The translations under genes were made by a program, and so were the position numbers. Positions 36,621 through 45,892 of a stretch of 64,000 bases of DNA are shown piece by piece. The notes under the pieces are model-generated. The model did no database searches. It was not told the DNA's origin and was given only the letters and a program-made list of their open reading frames with translations. Every line of letters starts with the position of its first letter. Position 1 is the first letter of the stretch. Origin of the DNA: Flavivirga algicola (GTDB taxonomy: Bacteria > Bacteroidota > Bacteroidia > Flavobacteriales > Flavobacteriaceae); contig NZ_JABBHF010000001.1 of NCBI RefSeq assembly GCF_012910715.1, positions 617,268-681,267 on the forward strand. Reading direction: 5' to 3'.

Positions 36621-39101
36621 ATGTACAAACTATTTTTAGTATGTGTTTTATTATTTACAGTATCTACTAAAGCACACAACGCAGATCCCGAAAAAAATGC
36701 CGATAAAACTGGTACCATATCAGGAAAAGTATTAGACGCAAAACTTAAACAACCCTTACCTTACGTAAATATCGTAATTAAAAACTCCAAAGGCACCATC
36801 TTAACTGGAGGTATCTCTTTAGATGATGGTTCTTTTAAAATCGAAAAAGTCACGGAAGGAGATATCGTAGTAAGTATTCAATACATAGGATATAAAACAT
36901 ATAGTAAAAACATTACGATAGGCAAAGGCAACTACAGAGTGAATCTGGGCAGTATTTTACTGGAAGAAGAAACCGAAGGCCTGGATGCTGTTACGGTTGT
37001 AGCAGAAACATCGACTATCCAGCAAAAGGTAGACAGAAAAGTCATTACCATTGGAAAAGACTTGGCTGCCACAGGAACGGCTTCAGAACTCATGGTGGGT
37101 ATTCCATCTGTAAACGTAGATGCTCAAACTGGAAACCTTAGCCTTAGAGGCAATCAAAATGTAAGGGTGATGGTAGATGGTAAGCTATCTAACATTCCAA
37201 CAGCTCAATTATTGAAACAAATCCCATCTACGGCTATAAAATCTGTTGAGCTGATTACCAATCCTTCAGCCAAATACAACCCTGAGGGTATGAGTGGTAT
37301 TATAAACATCGTACTACATAAAAATACCATGGTTGGCTTTAATGGGAGTATAAGTACAAACCTTTCTCATGAAGAGGAAGCAAAATTTAATAGTGCCATT
37401 AATTTAAATTATCGCACGGGTAAGTTTAATGTATACACCAATTACAGCAGCAATATTGCTAAAAATGTCAACAATGGTCATGTGTTTAGACCAGAAAACA
37501 ATTCTGAGCAGTTTTTTAAGTTTTTAACAAATAATAAATCGCATTTATTTAAAGTAGGTGTTGATGTGTATATAAATGATAAAAACACGCTTTCTCTATT
37601 TACCAATCAAAATATTGCAGACATTGGTACCATAAGTAATACTTCGGCCATTTTTAATGAAAACAGTGCTTTTAATCAAAGGCAACGTTTTTTAGCAGAC
37701 AGAAAGAACAATACAGCACAATATAATTTCGACTATAAACTGGATTTTAAAAAAGAGGGGCATAACATAGAACTGGAAGTTGACCATAACATCTTCGATG
37801 AAGAAAACCCACTTGATTATTTTGTATTTCTGGGAGACCAAGATAACTATAATGATTTTAATGAGACCGATAGGGTACGAACTACAGTTAATTTAGATTA
37901 TGTAAATCCATTGTCTGATAGTTCTAAATTAGAACTGGGACTTCAAGCCCGATTGTTCAATACAGATATCGATTATTCTTCTACAGGAGATTCGTTTAAT
38001 AGCATGGGTGTTCTGGCACCGACGCCGAGTACTGTGTTTGATTACACCAGAGACATTTACTCTGCTTACGCCACCTATAGCAAAAAATTTGATAAATGGA
38101 CCTATCAAATAGGGGTTCGTGCTGAAAATGTTAACGTAGAGGCATTGGCCCTGCAAACCGATGTTGTTTCAAACGCAACAACATCAATTCCATTTAACAA
38201 TGATTATTTTGAAGTTTATCCTTCGGCTTTCTTTACCTATACGCCTTCTGAGAAGAACACCTATCAATTAAGTTATAGCCGTCGTGTAGACAGACCAGGT
38301 ATCGGGCAGGTAAACCCTATTAGAGAGTGGAGTACACCTTTAGTTTCTTCATTTGGCAACCAATCTTTAGAACCTCAGTTTACAAATTCTTTAGAGCTAA
38401 ACTATACAAGAAACTTAAAAGACCGTAAGGGAAGTGTAACTGCAGGTGTGTTTTATCGCGCTATTTCGGATGAAATAAATATGGCATTATTTATTGATAG
38501 AAGCGATGTGAGATCTGGAAGAATTATTTTAACACACGACAATTTTAATGATACCTCGGCATACGGGGTAGAAATATCATCAAATTACCGCCCTACAAAA
38601 TGGTGGAGCATAAACGGTAGTTTCGATTTTTACTCCCAAACCCAAAAAGGTATTGCAGAAAGACTAAACACGCCTATAGAAACAGCTACTATAGCTAATA
38701 TTATTACAGAGACAGACGAAGTTGACAACGTAGCCTGGAACCTTAGAATGTTTAACAATTTTAAAGTTAGTAAAACTATAAGCCTAACAGCCTTTGGTTT
38801 TTACAGAGGACAAAACAAAAACCTACAATTTGACATAGACCCTATGTTTTTTATAAATCTAGGCGGTCGTGTAAGCTTTGCTCAAGGAAAAGGTTCCTTT
38901 AATTTAAATTTTAACGATGTATTTAACACCATGCATTTTTCTGGATCTGGAACCAAGCCTTATCAACAAGATGTTTTCTTTAACTGGGAAAGCCATACGG
39001 TATCTGCTGGTCTATCGTATCGATTTGGTGGCGGAAAATACCGCGCAAAATCTCGTAAACAACGTGATAATGACGAAAAATCTGGAGGCGGCTTCCTATA
39101 A
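36621..39101 (+). CDS. TonB-dependent outer membrane receptor
   Basis: Outer-membrane beta-barrel receptor of 826 residues. The signal peptide (about 1-18) is followed by a CarboxypepD_reg-like domain (GTISGKVLDAKLKQPLPYVNIVIKN, about 31-110). Then comes a plug domain (VNVDAQTGNLSLRGNQNVRV, TAIKSVELITNPSAKYN), and a C-terminal barrel resembling the outer_membrane beta-barrel type 2 family. It lacks an adjacent SusD-like lipoprotein, so a role other than glycan uptake (for example metal or peptide) is likely; the ligand is unknown. The end is basic (SRKQRDNDEKSGGGFL), an unusual tail after the last barrel strand. Confidence 0.92.
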   Translation: MYKLFLVCVLLFTVSTKAHNADPEKNADKTGTISGKVLDAKLKQPLPYVNIVIKNSKGTILTGGISLDDGSFKIEKVTEGDIVVSIQYIGYKTYSKNITIGKGNYRVNLGSILLEEETEGLDAVTVVAETSTIQQKVDRKVITIGKDLAATGTASELMVGIPSVNVDAQTGNLSLRGNQNVRVMVDGKLSNIPTAQLLKQIPSTAIKSVELITNPSAKYNPEGMSGIINIVLHKNTMVGFNGSISTNLSHEEEAKFNSAINLNYRTGKFNVYTNYSSNIAKNVNNGHVFRPENNSEQFFKFLTNNKSHLFKVGVDVYINDKNTLSLFTNQNIADIGTISNTSAIFNENSAFNQRQRFLADRKNNTAQYNFDYKLDFKKEGHNIELEVDHNIFDEENPLDYFVFLGDQDNYNDFNETDRVRTTVNLDYVNPLSDSSKLELGLQARLFNTDIDYSSTGDSFNSMGVLAPTPSTVFDYTRDIYSAYATYSKKFDKWTYQIGVRAENVNVEALALQTDVVSNATTSIPFNNDYFEVYPSAFFTYTPSEKNTYQLSYSRRVDRPGIGQVNPIREWSTPLVSSFGNQSLEPQFTNSLELNYTRNLKDRKGSVTAGVFYRAISDEINMALFIDRSDVRSGRIILTHDNFNDTSAYGVEISSNYRPTKWWSINGSFDFYSQTQKGIAERLNTPIETATIANIITETDEVDNVAWNLRMFNNFKVSKTISLTAFGFYRGQNKNLQFDIDPMFFINLGGRVSFAQGKGSFNLNFNDVFNTMHFSGSGTKPYQQDVFFNWESHTVSAGLSYRFGGGKYRAKSRKQRDNDEKSGGGFL

Positions 39102-39165
39102 AGACCATTTAATACCTTGCAAAATAGTTGATGGTTGGTAATATCGTGCAAGGTTATTAAATAAG

Positions 39166-39192
39166 AACCCCTAAGGTATCACCTTGGGGGTT
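39166..39192 (+). terminator. Terminator after TonB-dependent receptor
   Basis: Twelve-pair stem (AACCCCTAAGGT, one G-T pair) with a 3-base loop, 65 bases after the stop. The tail is only moderately T-rich. Confidence 0.7.
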
Positions 39193-39364
39193 TGCTTTTA
39201 AAATTTGTTCAAAAAAATATTTTTTAAAAAAAATTTAGACCTCACACAATAAACAAAAAGGTTTAACGTTAAACGTAACATACAGTCTAGCCAAAACGAA
39301 AATAATTATTTAGAGTTAGTCGTCTACATACACAGAAAATTCGTGCCTAAAGATTTGTATAATT

Positions 39365-39395
39365 AAAAACTCGTAATTTCTATTTCGGGTTTTTT
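39365..39395 (+). terminator. Weaker hairpin with T-run
   Basis: Nine-pair stem AAAAACTCG with CGGGTTTTT (one G-T pair), 12-base loop, then more T. It lies 200 bases past the receptor's own terminator, so it does not obviously belong to that gene. Confidence 0.5.
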
Positions 39396-39511
39396 CTTTA
39401 TATCGTTAGCAAAAGTTAAATATTAAAACACATGTAATAATATGAGGCTTTATACGTCTAACACATTAAGATTCTTCACATTAGTGTTAGTTGAAGTTGA
39501 TTAATAGCTAG

Positions 39512-39543
39512 AAAAACCCGAAACTTAATCGTTTCGGGTTTTT
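39512..39543. terminator. Bidirectional terminator, fabH side
   Basis: Thirteen-pair perfect stem AAAAACCCGAAAC, 6-base loop, with A and T runs on both sides. It is about 50 bases past the fabH stop on the minus strand and likely ends fabH. Confidence 0.85.
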
Positions 39544-39590
39544 TGTTTCTATACTACATGAGCCCCTGAAACAAGTTCAGGATGACACTG

Positions 39591-40595
39591 TCACCATTTA
39601 ATAATCGCACTGGCCCAGGTAAACCCACTGCCAAAAGCAGCCAATACAACATGATCGCCTTCCTTAATTTTATCTTCTTCCCAAGCTTCTGTCAATGCGA
39701 TAATAACAGATGCTGCTGTAGTATTACCGTATTTCATAATATTGTTAAATACCTGATCCTCTTTTAGCCCAAATTTTTTCTGGATAAATTGAGCAATTCG
39801 TAAATTAGCCTGGTGCGGAATCAACATATCGATATCCTCTTTCTGTAAGCCGTTCTTCATTAAACCTTCCATAATCACTTCACTAAAACGTACCACGGCA
39901 TGTTTAAACACAAAGGTGCCATCCATGTAAGGAAAATAAGAGATGTCCTCTTCTTCTGCTGCTAGAATTTCTGGCACCCAGTGCGCTATACTTGGCGAAG
40001 CCACTGTTAGTTTATCGGCATATTGCCCTTCACTGTGCAAATGTGTAGACAAAATACCCTTCGTATTATCCTCTTCTCTTGTTAATACACAGGCCCCTGC
40101 CCCATCACCAAAAATAACAGATACCCCTCGGCCTCGTGTTGTTTTATCCAATCCGTTGCTATGATACTCTGCTCCTATAACCAAAATATTTTTATACATG
40201 CCTGTTTTAATAAACTGGTCGGCAACAGATATGGCATACACAAACCCAGAACATTGGTTCCTTACATCTAAAGCACCAATGGTAGGCATCTCCAACATGT
40301 CCTGTATCTGCACCCCGCAGCCCGGGAAATAATAATCGGGACTTAAAGTGGCAAATACAATAAAATCAATATCATCCTTCTTTAATCCAGAACGTTCAAT
40401 AGCTATTTTGGCTGCTTTGGCGCCCATAATTGCCGATGTATCCCCGGTACCCTCCTTAATCCATCTACGTTCTTTTATTCCAGTTCGTTCCTGAATCCAT
40501 GCATCGTTGGTATCCATGAGTTTAGATAAATCATCGTTGGTCACCACATGATCTGGAAGGTATTTACCTAAACCTATTATTTTAGAATTATACAT
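39591..40595 (-). CDS. fabH: Beta-ketoacyl-ACP synthase III
   Basis: Condenses acetyl-CoA (or branched acyl-CoA) with malonyl-ACP to start fatty acid synthesis. The catalytic Cys is in DVRNQCSGFVYAI, the His in PHQANLRIAQFI, and the Asn in YGNTTAASVIIAL. A further family motif is IQERTGIKERRWIKEG near the N-terminus. It is 334 residues, which is normal. A branched-chain starter preference is typical of the phylum but not shown by the sequence. No other fab genes are nearby. Confidence 0.95.
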   Translation of the reverse strand: MYNSKIIGLGKYLPDHVVTNDDLSKLMDTNDAWIQERTGIKERRWIKEGTGDTSAIMGAKAAKIAIERSGLKKDDIDFIVFATLSPDYYFPGCGVQIQDMLEMPTIGALDVRNQCSGFVYAISVADQFIKTGMYKNILVIGAEYHSNGLDKTTRGRGVSVIFGDGAGACVLTREEDNTKGILSTHLHSEGQYADKLTVASPSIAHWVPEILAAEEEDISYFPYMDGTFVFKHAVVRFSEVIMEGLMKNGLQKEDIDMLIPHQANLRIAQFIQKKFGLKEDQVFNNIMKYGNTTAASVIIALTEAWEEDKIKEGDHVVLAAFGSGFTWASAIIKW

Positions 40596-40938
40596 AACAC
40601 ATTTTCTTTAGATAATACAAAGTACAATAAGTCCTACTAAATTCCAATAATAAAAATCTAAATTCCAGAAACCAATCCCATAAAAAGTTGTGTCAGTTTG
40701 TCACATTTTTACTCTTGGTACTTTTTTTGACTAACACTCAACATAATTAAAAACAATAATTAATTCAGGACGATGCCAAAAAAGTCTTTATAATTTTTGT
40801 CAGGTTGAGCACTTCGACTACGCTCAGTGTGCAACCTGTCGAAACCAATATTGATCATCAAAGCGATTAAATATTTCGACAAGCTCAATATGACATTGAA
40901 CACACTTTTTAGACATCTCCAACAAATAACAATTCATT
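40596..40938. other. Intergenic region between fabH and htpG
   Basis: Divergent-gene spacer of 343 bases. It contains the dispersed repeat copy at 40801-40838 and a related diverged fragment just after it (ATTTCGACAAGCTCAATATG at about 40873-40892). A consensus -7 for htpG is not evident. Confidence 0.55.
40801..40838. repeat. Dispersed palindromic repeat, copy C
   Basis: Central CACTTCGACTACGCTCAGTG (40810-40829) flanked by the inverted pair CAGGTTG (40801-40807) and CAACCTG (40832-40838). The nested arrangement folds into a hairpin on either strand. Copies A, B and D are at 26324, 30544 and 42869. Confidence 0.75.
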
Positions 40939-42849
40939 ATGACAAAAGGAAATATTAATGTATCGGTTGAGAATATCTTTCCCCTCATTAAAAAATTCTT
41001 ATACAGCGACCACGAAATCTTTTTACGTGAGTTGATTAGTAATGCCACAGATGCTACTTTAAAGCTTAAGCATTTAACCAATGTTGGCGATGCCAAGATT
41101 GAATATGGCCATCCGCAAATTGAAGTTAAAATAGATAAAGACGGCAAAAAACTTCATATCATCGATCAAGGTTTGGGTATGACTGCCGATGAAGTTGAAA
41201 AATACATCAACCAGGTGGCCTTTTCTGGAGCCGAAGAGTTTTTAGATAAATATAAAGATTCTGCTAAAGATTCTGGAATCATTGGGCATTTTGGTCTTGG
41301 TTTCTATTCTGCCTTTATGGTAGCCGAAAAGGTTGAGATTATCACAAAATCTTTTAAAGACGAGCCTGCCGCGCATTGGACTTGCGACGGAAGCCCAGAA
41401 TTCACCCTAGAAGCCTCAGACAAAACAGAAAGAGGTACCGAAATTATTTTACATATTGCCGAAGATTCTACAGAGTTTTTAGAAGACGCTCGTATTACAG
41501 GCCTACTAGACAAGTACAATAAGTTTATGCCTATTCCTATTAAATTTGGAACCAAGGAAATAAACGATCCAGACTTTACGCCTAAAACTACAAAGGACAA
41601 AGACGGTAAGGAAACCACCGAGCCTCACAAACAAATTACGGTAGACAATATAATTAACAACCCTAGCCCGGCATGGACCAAACAACCAGCAGATTTAGAG
41701 GAAGAAGACTACAAAAACTTTTACCGCGAATTGTACCCGATGCAGTTCGAAGAGCCTTTGTTCAACATCCACTTAAACGTGGATTATCCGTTTAATTTAA
41801 CAGGAATTTTATACTTCCCGAAAATGTCTAACGACATGCAAATCCAGAAGGATAAAATTCAGCTGTACCAAAATCAGGTTTTTGTAACCGATAACGTAGA
41901 AGGTATTGTACCAGAGTTCTTAACCATGCTTCGTGGTGTTATCGATTCGCCAGACATTCCATTAAACGTATCGCGTTCTTACTTACAAGCCGATGGTGCC
42001 GTAAAAAAGATCTCGTCTTACATTACCAGAAAGGTAGCCGACAAATTAAAATCGCTGTTTAACAACAGCCGTGAAGATTTTGAAGCCAAATGGGACGATA
42101 TTAAAATTGTGATTGAATACGGGATGCTTTCTGAAGAAAAATTCTTTGAAAAAGCAGATGCCTTTGCGCTGTACCCAACCGTAGACGGTACGTATTATAC
42201 TTACGAAGAACTGTTTAACAAGATTAAGGCAAACCAAACCGATAAGGACGACAAACTAGTCATTCTTTACGCTTCCGATAAAGATGCACAGCACAGCTAC
42301 ATCGAGTCTGCCAAAGCCAAAAGTTACGAGGTGTTGTTATTAGACTCGCCTATTGTATCGCACTTAATCCAAAAACTAGAGTCTTCTAAGGAAAAAATTT
42401 CTTTTGCACGTGTAGACGGCGATCATATCGATAATTTAATCAAGAAAGACGATACGACCATTTCTAAACTGGACGAAGACCAGAAAAAGACATTGGACGA
42501 GCTGTTAAAAGAAGTCATCCCTGCCGAGAAATTCACGGTACAACTAGAAGCTATGGATAGCGATGCCTCTCCATTTATTATTACGCAGCCAGAATTTATG
42601 CGCCGTATGAAAGAAATGCAAGCCACAGGTGGCGGTGGTATGTTTGGTATGGGCAACATGCCAGAAATGTACAATTTGGTAGTTAACACAAACTCCGAGC
42701 TGGTAGGTGAAATTTTAAACACCAAAACCAAAAAGAAACAGGAGCGCTTGATTAACCAAAGTTTAGATTTGGCACGCCTGTCTCAAGGTTTATTAAAAGG
42801 TGAAGAATTAACAAACTTTATTAAACGTAGTTATGAAATGATCAAATAA
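40939..42849 (+). CDS. htpG: Molecular chaperone HtpG (Hsp90)
   Basis: ATP-dependent Hsp90 chaperone. GHKL ATPase motifs are RELISNATDA (Asn binds Mg-ATP), IDQGLGMT and GHFGLGFYSAFMVA. The middle domain has the Arg catalytic region in LNVSRSYLQADGAVKKI. At 636 residues it is full length. The ORF is GC-richer than most of the window (43% in a 60-base sample at 42481-42540 by hand count). It is terminated by the hairpin at 42939-42969. Confidence 0.97.
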   Translation: MTKGNINVSVENIFPLIKKFLYSDHEIFLRELISNATDATLKLKHLTNVGDAKIEYGHPQIEVKIDKDGKKLHIIDQGLGMTADEVEKYINQVAFSGAEEFLDKYKDSAKDSGIIGHFGLGFYSAFMVAEKVEIITKSFKDEPAAHWTCDGSPEFTLEASDKTERGTEIILHIAEDSTEFLEDARITGLLDKYNKFMPIPIKFGTKEINDPDFTPKTTKDKDGKETTEPHKQITVDNIINNPSPAWTKQPADLEEEDYKNFYRELYPMQFEEPLFNIHLNVDYPFNLTGILYFPKMSNDMQIQKDKIQLYQNQVFVTDNVEGIVPEFLTMLRGVIDSPDIPLNVSRSYLQADGAVKKISSYITRKVADKLKSLFNNSREDFEAKWDDIKIVIEYGMLSEEKFFEKADAFALYPTVDGTYYTYEELFNKIKANQTDKDDKLVILYASDKDAQHSYIESAKAKSYEVLLLDSPIVSHLIQKLESSKEKISFARVDGDHIDNLIKKDDTTISKLDEDQKKTLDELLKEVIPAEKFTVQLEAMDSDASPFIITQPEFMRRMKEMQATGGGGMFGMGNMPEMYNLVVNTNSELVGEILNTKTKKKQERLINQSLDLARLSQGLLKGEELTNFIKRSYEMIK

Positions 42850-42854
42850 ATGTC

Positions 42855-42899
42855 ATTCCTGCGCGTTGCACTGAGCGTAGCCGAAGTGAAGGCAGGAAT
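42855..42899. repeat. Dispersed palindromic repeat, copy D
   Basis: CACTGAGCGTAGCCGAAGTG (42869-42888), the complementary orientation of copy C with one substitution, enclosed by the inverted pair ATTCCTGC (42855-42862) and GCAGGAAT (42892-42899). It begins right after the htpG stop. Confidence 0.75.
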
Positions 42900-42938
42900 C
42901 TCACGATACATACAATCTCTAAATATCAATAGAGTACC

Positions 42939-42970
42939 AAAACCACTTTGTTTTACACAAAGTGGTTTTT
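42939..42970 (+). terminator. htpG terminator
   Basis: Thirteen-pair stem AAAACCACTTTGT with a 5-base loop and a T-run. Confidence 0.9.
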
Positions 42971-43027
42971 TTATTACATCAACTTGATTTTATAAGAAAA
43001 ATTCACTAAATATGCCTACTATTATAA

Positions 43028-43059
43028 AATACGGTATTTGCACAATACGGTATTCCGTA
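43028..43059. promoter_or_regulatory. Tandem palindromic operator candidate
   Basis: Two identical AATACGGTATT copies (43028-43038 and 43044-43054), each a palindrome around a central G, with start points 16 bases apart. The second copy overlaps a further inverted repeat TACGG/CCGTA (43046-43059). The position, about 115-145 bases upstream of the PHP-ATPase start and past the htpG terminator, fits an operator. No known regulator matches by eye. Confidence 0.5.
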
Positions 43060-43173
43060 ATATACCCACCCCTTTTCATCTTATTATTGTAGTGATTATA
43101 GAAACTAGTGCTGAAATGCAGGCATAAACTATTGTTTCTATCAAATTGTTGTCAGTAATCTAAAAAAAACATT

Positions 43174-45477
43174 GTGAATCCAATTTACCTAGACACACAT
43201 ATACATACTTCTGAAAATCCAAATGAAGTTAATAAAGATTATGATATTGAAATGTTGGTTAGGAAAATTCACGAGTTCAATGACAATTCAGAATTTTTAA
43301 TTTCTCTTACAGACCATAATATGGTCAACAAAAATGCTTATCAAAAAGCAATTGCTTTAAATCTTAATATAATTCTTGGTGTTGAACTTCATGTCAGAAA
43401 TTATGACGGTTGTCCAGCATACCATTGTCATATTTATTTCGATATAAAAGTTATTACAGAAGATATTCTAGATGACATAAATAAAAGGCTTGACGAATTA
43501 TATCCTGATAAAATTGTACAGAAAAATGATCCTAAAATCCCATCGATTCAAGATATAATAAACAAATTCGATTTTTATGAATTCATGCTTCTCCCCCACG
43601 GAGGACAATCACACGCTACATTTAACACTTCAATTCCAAGAAAAACACGACTTGATGGCACACTGGAGAGAAATGTTTACTACAATCATTTCGAAGGCTT
43701 CACAGCAAGAGGAGACAACGGACTAGAAAGAACACAAGAATATTTTAAGAAACTAGGAATTAACGAATTTGTAAATCTAATTACTTGTAGTGATAATTAC
43801 ACCCCAGTGACCTACCCAAATGGAAAAGACAAAAACCCTTTTAACCCTACTTGGATGTTGGCAGAACCAACATTTAACGGATTAAGACTTTCATTATCCG
43901 AACAGTCAAGACTTATCTATTCTAAAATTAAACCTATATTTTATTCAGAAAATATACAATCCGTTTCTCATAAAAAAGATAATATTGAAATAGATATTGA
44001 ACTGACATCAGGTTTAAATGTGATAATCGGTGGTTCTTCAAGCGGAAAAACTCTTCTAGTTGATTCAATTGTCAAATGTCTAAATAAAAAGACGGAAGAA
44101 TCTATTTATGACCAATACGAAATTGACCAAATTACGATTGTAAATCCGTCAGGAATGATGCCTCATTATCTTTCTCAAAATTATATAATGGGTGTTGTTA
44201 ATAATATAAGTAATGACAAAATTGAAAATATTGACATCATTAAGAGAGTTTTTCCTGGTGATGATGAAATAAAATTAAATATCAATAATGGTTTAAGAGA
44301 ATTTAAAAAAAATATTGAAGAACTAATTAGATGTGTCAAGGTTCTAGAAGAAGAAAATCAAACACTATCCACTATTCCAATCCTTTCAAGATTATTAACA
44401 AGGGCTAATTTAGAAACTAATATTTTTGATAACTTACAGCCAACAGAAGTCGAGAATGAAAAACTACGCTTTTCAAAAGGAACTTATGACAATTATATTC
44501 TATCTCTGAATTCTTTAGAAAGTTTTTTATCTAACTATCCATTTATCAACCACGATTCTAGTTTAATCGAAAACCTAAAAAATGAATTAGATGATGTTTT
44601 ACAAATTTCAAAAAAAGAAAAAAGAATAAAACAATTATTAGAGCTAAATCAAGAGTCATACAATCAAGCATTAAAACATTCAAATTCAGAAGAACAAACG
44701 AAAAGACAGAATTTCAATAAACTTCTTGAGTCGTTGAAGAAATACGTTCGTGCATATAGACAATTTCATAGAACTATCAACTCAATATCAAACTACACAT
44801 TAAACTTTGATTCAGAGGAAATTGAATCAATGGGTCATAAATTATTTATTGAAAATGATTTCATATTAAATACTACAAAATTTGTTGAAGTTGTAAATCA
44901 CTACATAAAAACAAAAATCACAGATTTTGATAGTATTACACCAGAATTATTATTCGAAACTAATTTCAAAAAGAAACAACCCAAAGTTCACGATTATGAT
45001 GATTTTGAAAATAAAATCTATAACTCCTTTGAAGAATTAAATAAAAAGAAATATAAAATAATTACTAATGATGGTCGTGAATTTGAAAGGTTAAGTCCAG
45101 GTTGGAAAACATCTGTTATTCTAGACATTATTTTAGGCTATGATAAGGATAGCGCACCAATAATTATCGACCAGCCTGAAGATAATTTAGCAACCGATTA
45201 TATTAACAAAGGCTTGGTTAATGCAGTAAAGAAAATAAAAAGCAAAAAACAAATAATTTTAGTCTCTCATAATGCGACTATTCCAATGCTCGCAGATGCT
45301 CAAAATATCATTTTGTGTAAAAATGAAAACAATAAACTTACAATCAAGTCTAGTCCTTTAGAGGGAAAAATAGATGGAACGAGTGTTGTTGACTTAATTG
45401 CTTCAATAACAGACGGTGGAAAATCTTCAATAAAAAAAAGGGTGAAGAAATATAATCTCAAAAAATTTACTGAATAA
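43174..45477 (+). CDS. PHP domain-ABC-type ATPase fusion (TrlF-like)
   Basis: A fusion of a PHP phosphoesterase domain with an SMC/Rad50-like ABC ATPase. PHP metal ligands are visible in order: H9 and H11 (THIHT), D47/H48, E71/H73, H142 and D207. Walker A GGSSSGKT is at 286-293. A coiled-coil-rich middle (about 340-600) follows, then the ABC signature-like LSPGWK (640-645), Walker B IIIDQPEDNL (about 663-672) and the H-loop SHN (His699). This architecture matches what databases call the TrlF family. It starts with GTG. The next gene begins 1 base after the stop. Family biology is poorly known; nucleic acid or nucleotide cleavage driven by the ATPase is the likeliest activity, by inference. 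Confidence 0.85.
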   Translation: MNPIYLDTHIHTSENPNEVNKDYDIEMLVRKIHEFNDNSEFLISLTDHNMVNKNAYQKAIALNLNIILGVELHVRNYDGCPAYHCHIYFDIKVITEDILDDINKRLDELYPDKIVQKNDPKIPSIQDIINKFDFYEFMLLPHGGQSHATFNTSIPRKTRLDGTLERNVYYNHFEGFTARGDNGLERTQEYFKKLGINEFVNLITCSDNYTPVTYPNGKDKNPFNPTWMLAEPTFNGLRLSLSEQSRLIYSKIKPIFYSENIQSVSHKKDNIEIDIELTSGLNVIIGGSSSGKTLLVDSIVKCLNKKTEESIYDQYEIDQITIVNPSGMMPHYLSQNYIMGVVNNISNDKIENIDIIKRVFPGDDEIKLNINNGLREFKKNIEELIRCVKVLEEENQTLSTIPILSRLLTRANLETNIFDNLQPTEVENEKLRFSKGTYDNYILSLNSLESFLSNYPFINHDSSLIENLKNELDDVLQISKKEKRIKQLLELNQESYNQALKHSNSEEQTKRQNFNKLLESLKKYVRAYRQFHRTINSISNYTLNFDSEEIESMGHKLFIENDFILNTTKFVEVVNHYIKTKITDFDSITPELLFETNFKKKQPKVHDYDDFENKIYNSFEELNKKKYKIITNDGREFERLSPGWKTSVILDIILGYDKDSAPIIIDQPEDNLATDYINKGLVNAVKKIKSKKQIILVSHNATIPMLADAQNIILCKNENNKLTIKSSPLEGKIDGTSVVDLIASITDGGKSSIKKRVKKYNLKKFTE

Positions 45478-45478
45478 T

Positions 45479-45718
45479 ATGAAATTACTATTTAATAAAG
45501 AAGGGAACAACAATATTATTGTAAAAATTCAGCAAGGCACAGTACCTATTGAATTTACTTATACCGAAATGATAAAACAGTTGATAGACAATAATGTAAT
45601 TGACGATACGGATTTTGGGAATCTGTCAGATGACGAACAAAAAAATTTAAAAGATATGCTAAATAAGATTTCGGAAATTTTTAATCAAGATAATGAAGGT
45701 GAAGAAGAAAATGAATAA
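45479..45718 (+). CDS. Small acidic partner protein of TrlF-like ATPase
   Basis: I do not recognise this 79-residue protein. It begins with a short beta strand (MKLLFNKEGNNNIIVKI) and ends in a strongly acidic tail (QDNEGEEENE). The ATG is 1 base past the stop of the ATPase gene, so it is translationally coupled and probably acts with it. Companion small proteins of this kind often inhibit or target the enzyme they sit next to; that is inference. Codon use is AT-rich like the upstream gene. Confidence 0.65.
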   Translation: MKLLFNKEGNNNIIVKIQQGTVPIEFTYTEMIKQLIDNNVIDDTDFGNLSDDEQKNLKDMLNKISEIFNQDNEGEEENE

Positions 45719-45764
45719 GAGACGAAATAAAGATCACTGCAACAATGTAAAAACAATAGAAAAC

Positions 45765-45795
45765 CCCTCGCTCCCGCTAAACTGTGTTTAGTGGC
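45765..45795 (+). repeat. REP-like hairpin repeat, copy 1
   Basis: Core CCGCTAAACTGTGTTTAGTGG folds into a 9-pair stem (one G-T pair) with a TGT loop and is preceded by CCCTCGCTC. It is identical over 31 bases to copy 2 at 46582. Confidence 0.85.
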
Positions 45796-45892
45796 ATCGT
45801 CTATTAAAAGTTTGCTAGATTTATAGGTAAAAAAGAAATATACCAAATTGAGTATATTTAGATTGTTGGTATTAATTTGAACAAAAACGAAA

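Larger units (their letters stand above)
39102..39590. other. Terminator-rich 489-base intergenic region
   Basis: Holds three hairpins with T-runs (39166-39192, 39365-39395, 39512-39543), a perfect 14-base palindrome GTTTAACGTTAAAC at 39261-39274, and a second short inverted repeat CCTGAA/TTCAGG near 39562-39580. The repeated T-runs after similar TTTCGGG arms suggest one or two untranslated RNAs. There is no credible open frame. Confidence 0.55.
42850..43173. other. Intergenic region between htpG and TrlF-like gene
   Basis: Holds dispersed repeat copy D (42855-42899), the htpG terminator (42939-42969), and the tandem palindromes upstream of the PHP-ATPase gene (43028-43059). There is no open frame of note. 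Confidence 0.65.
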
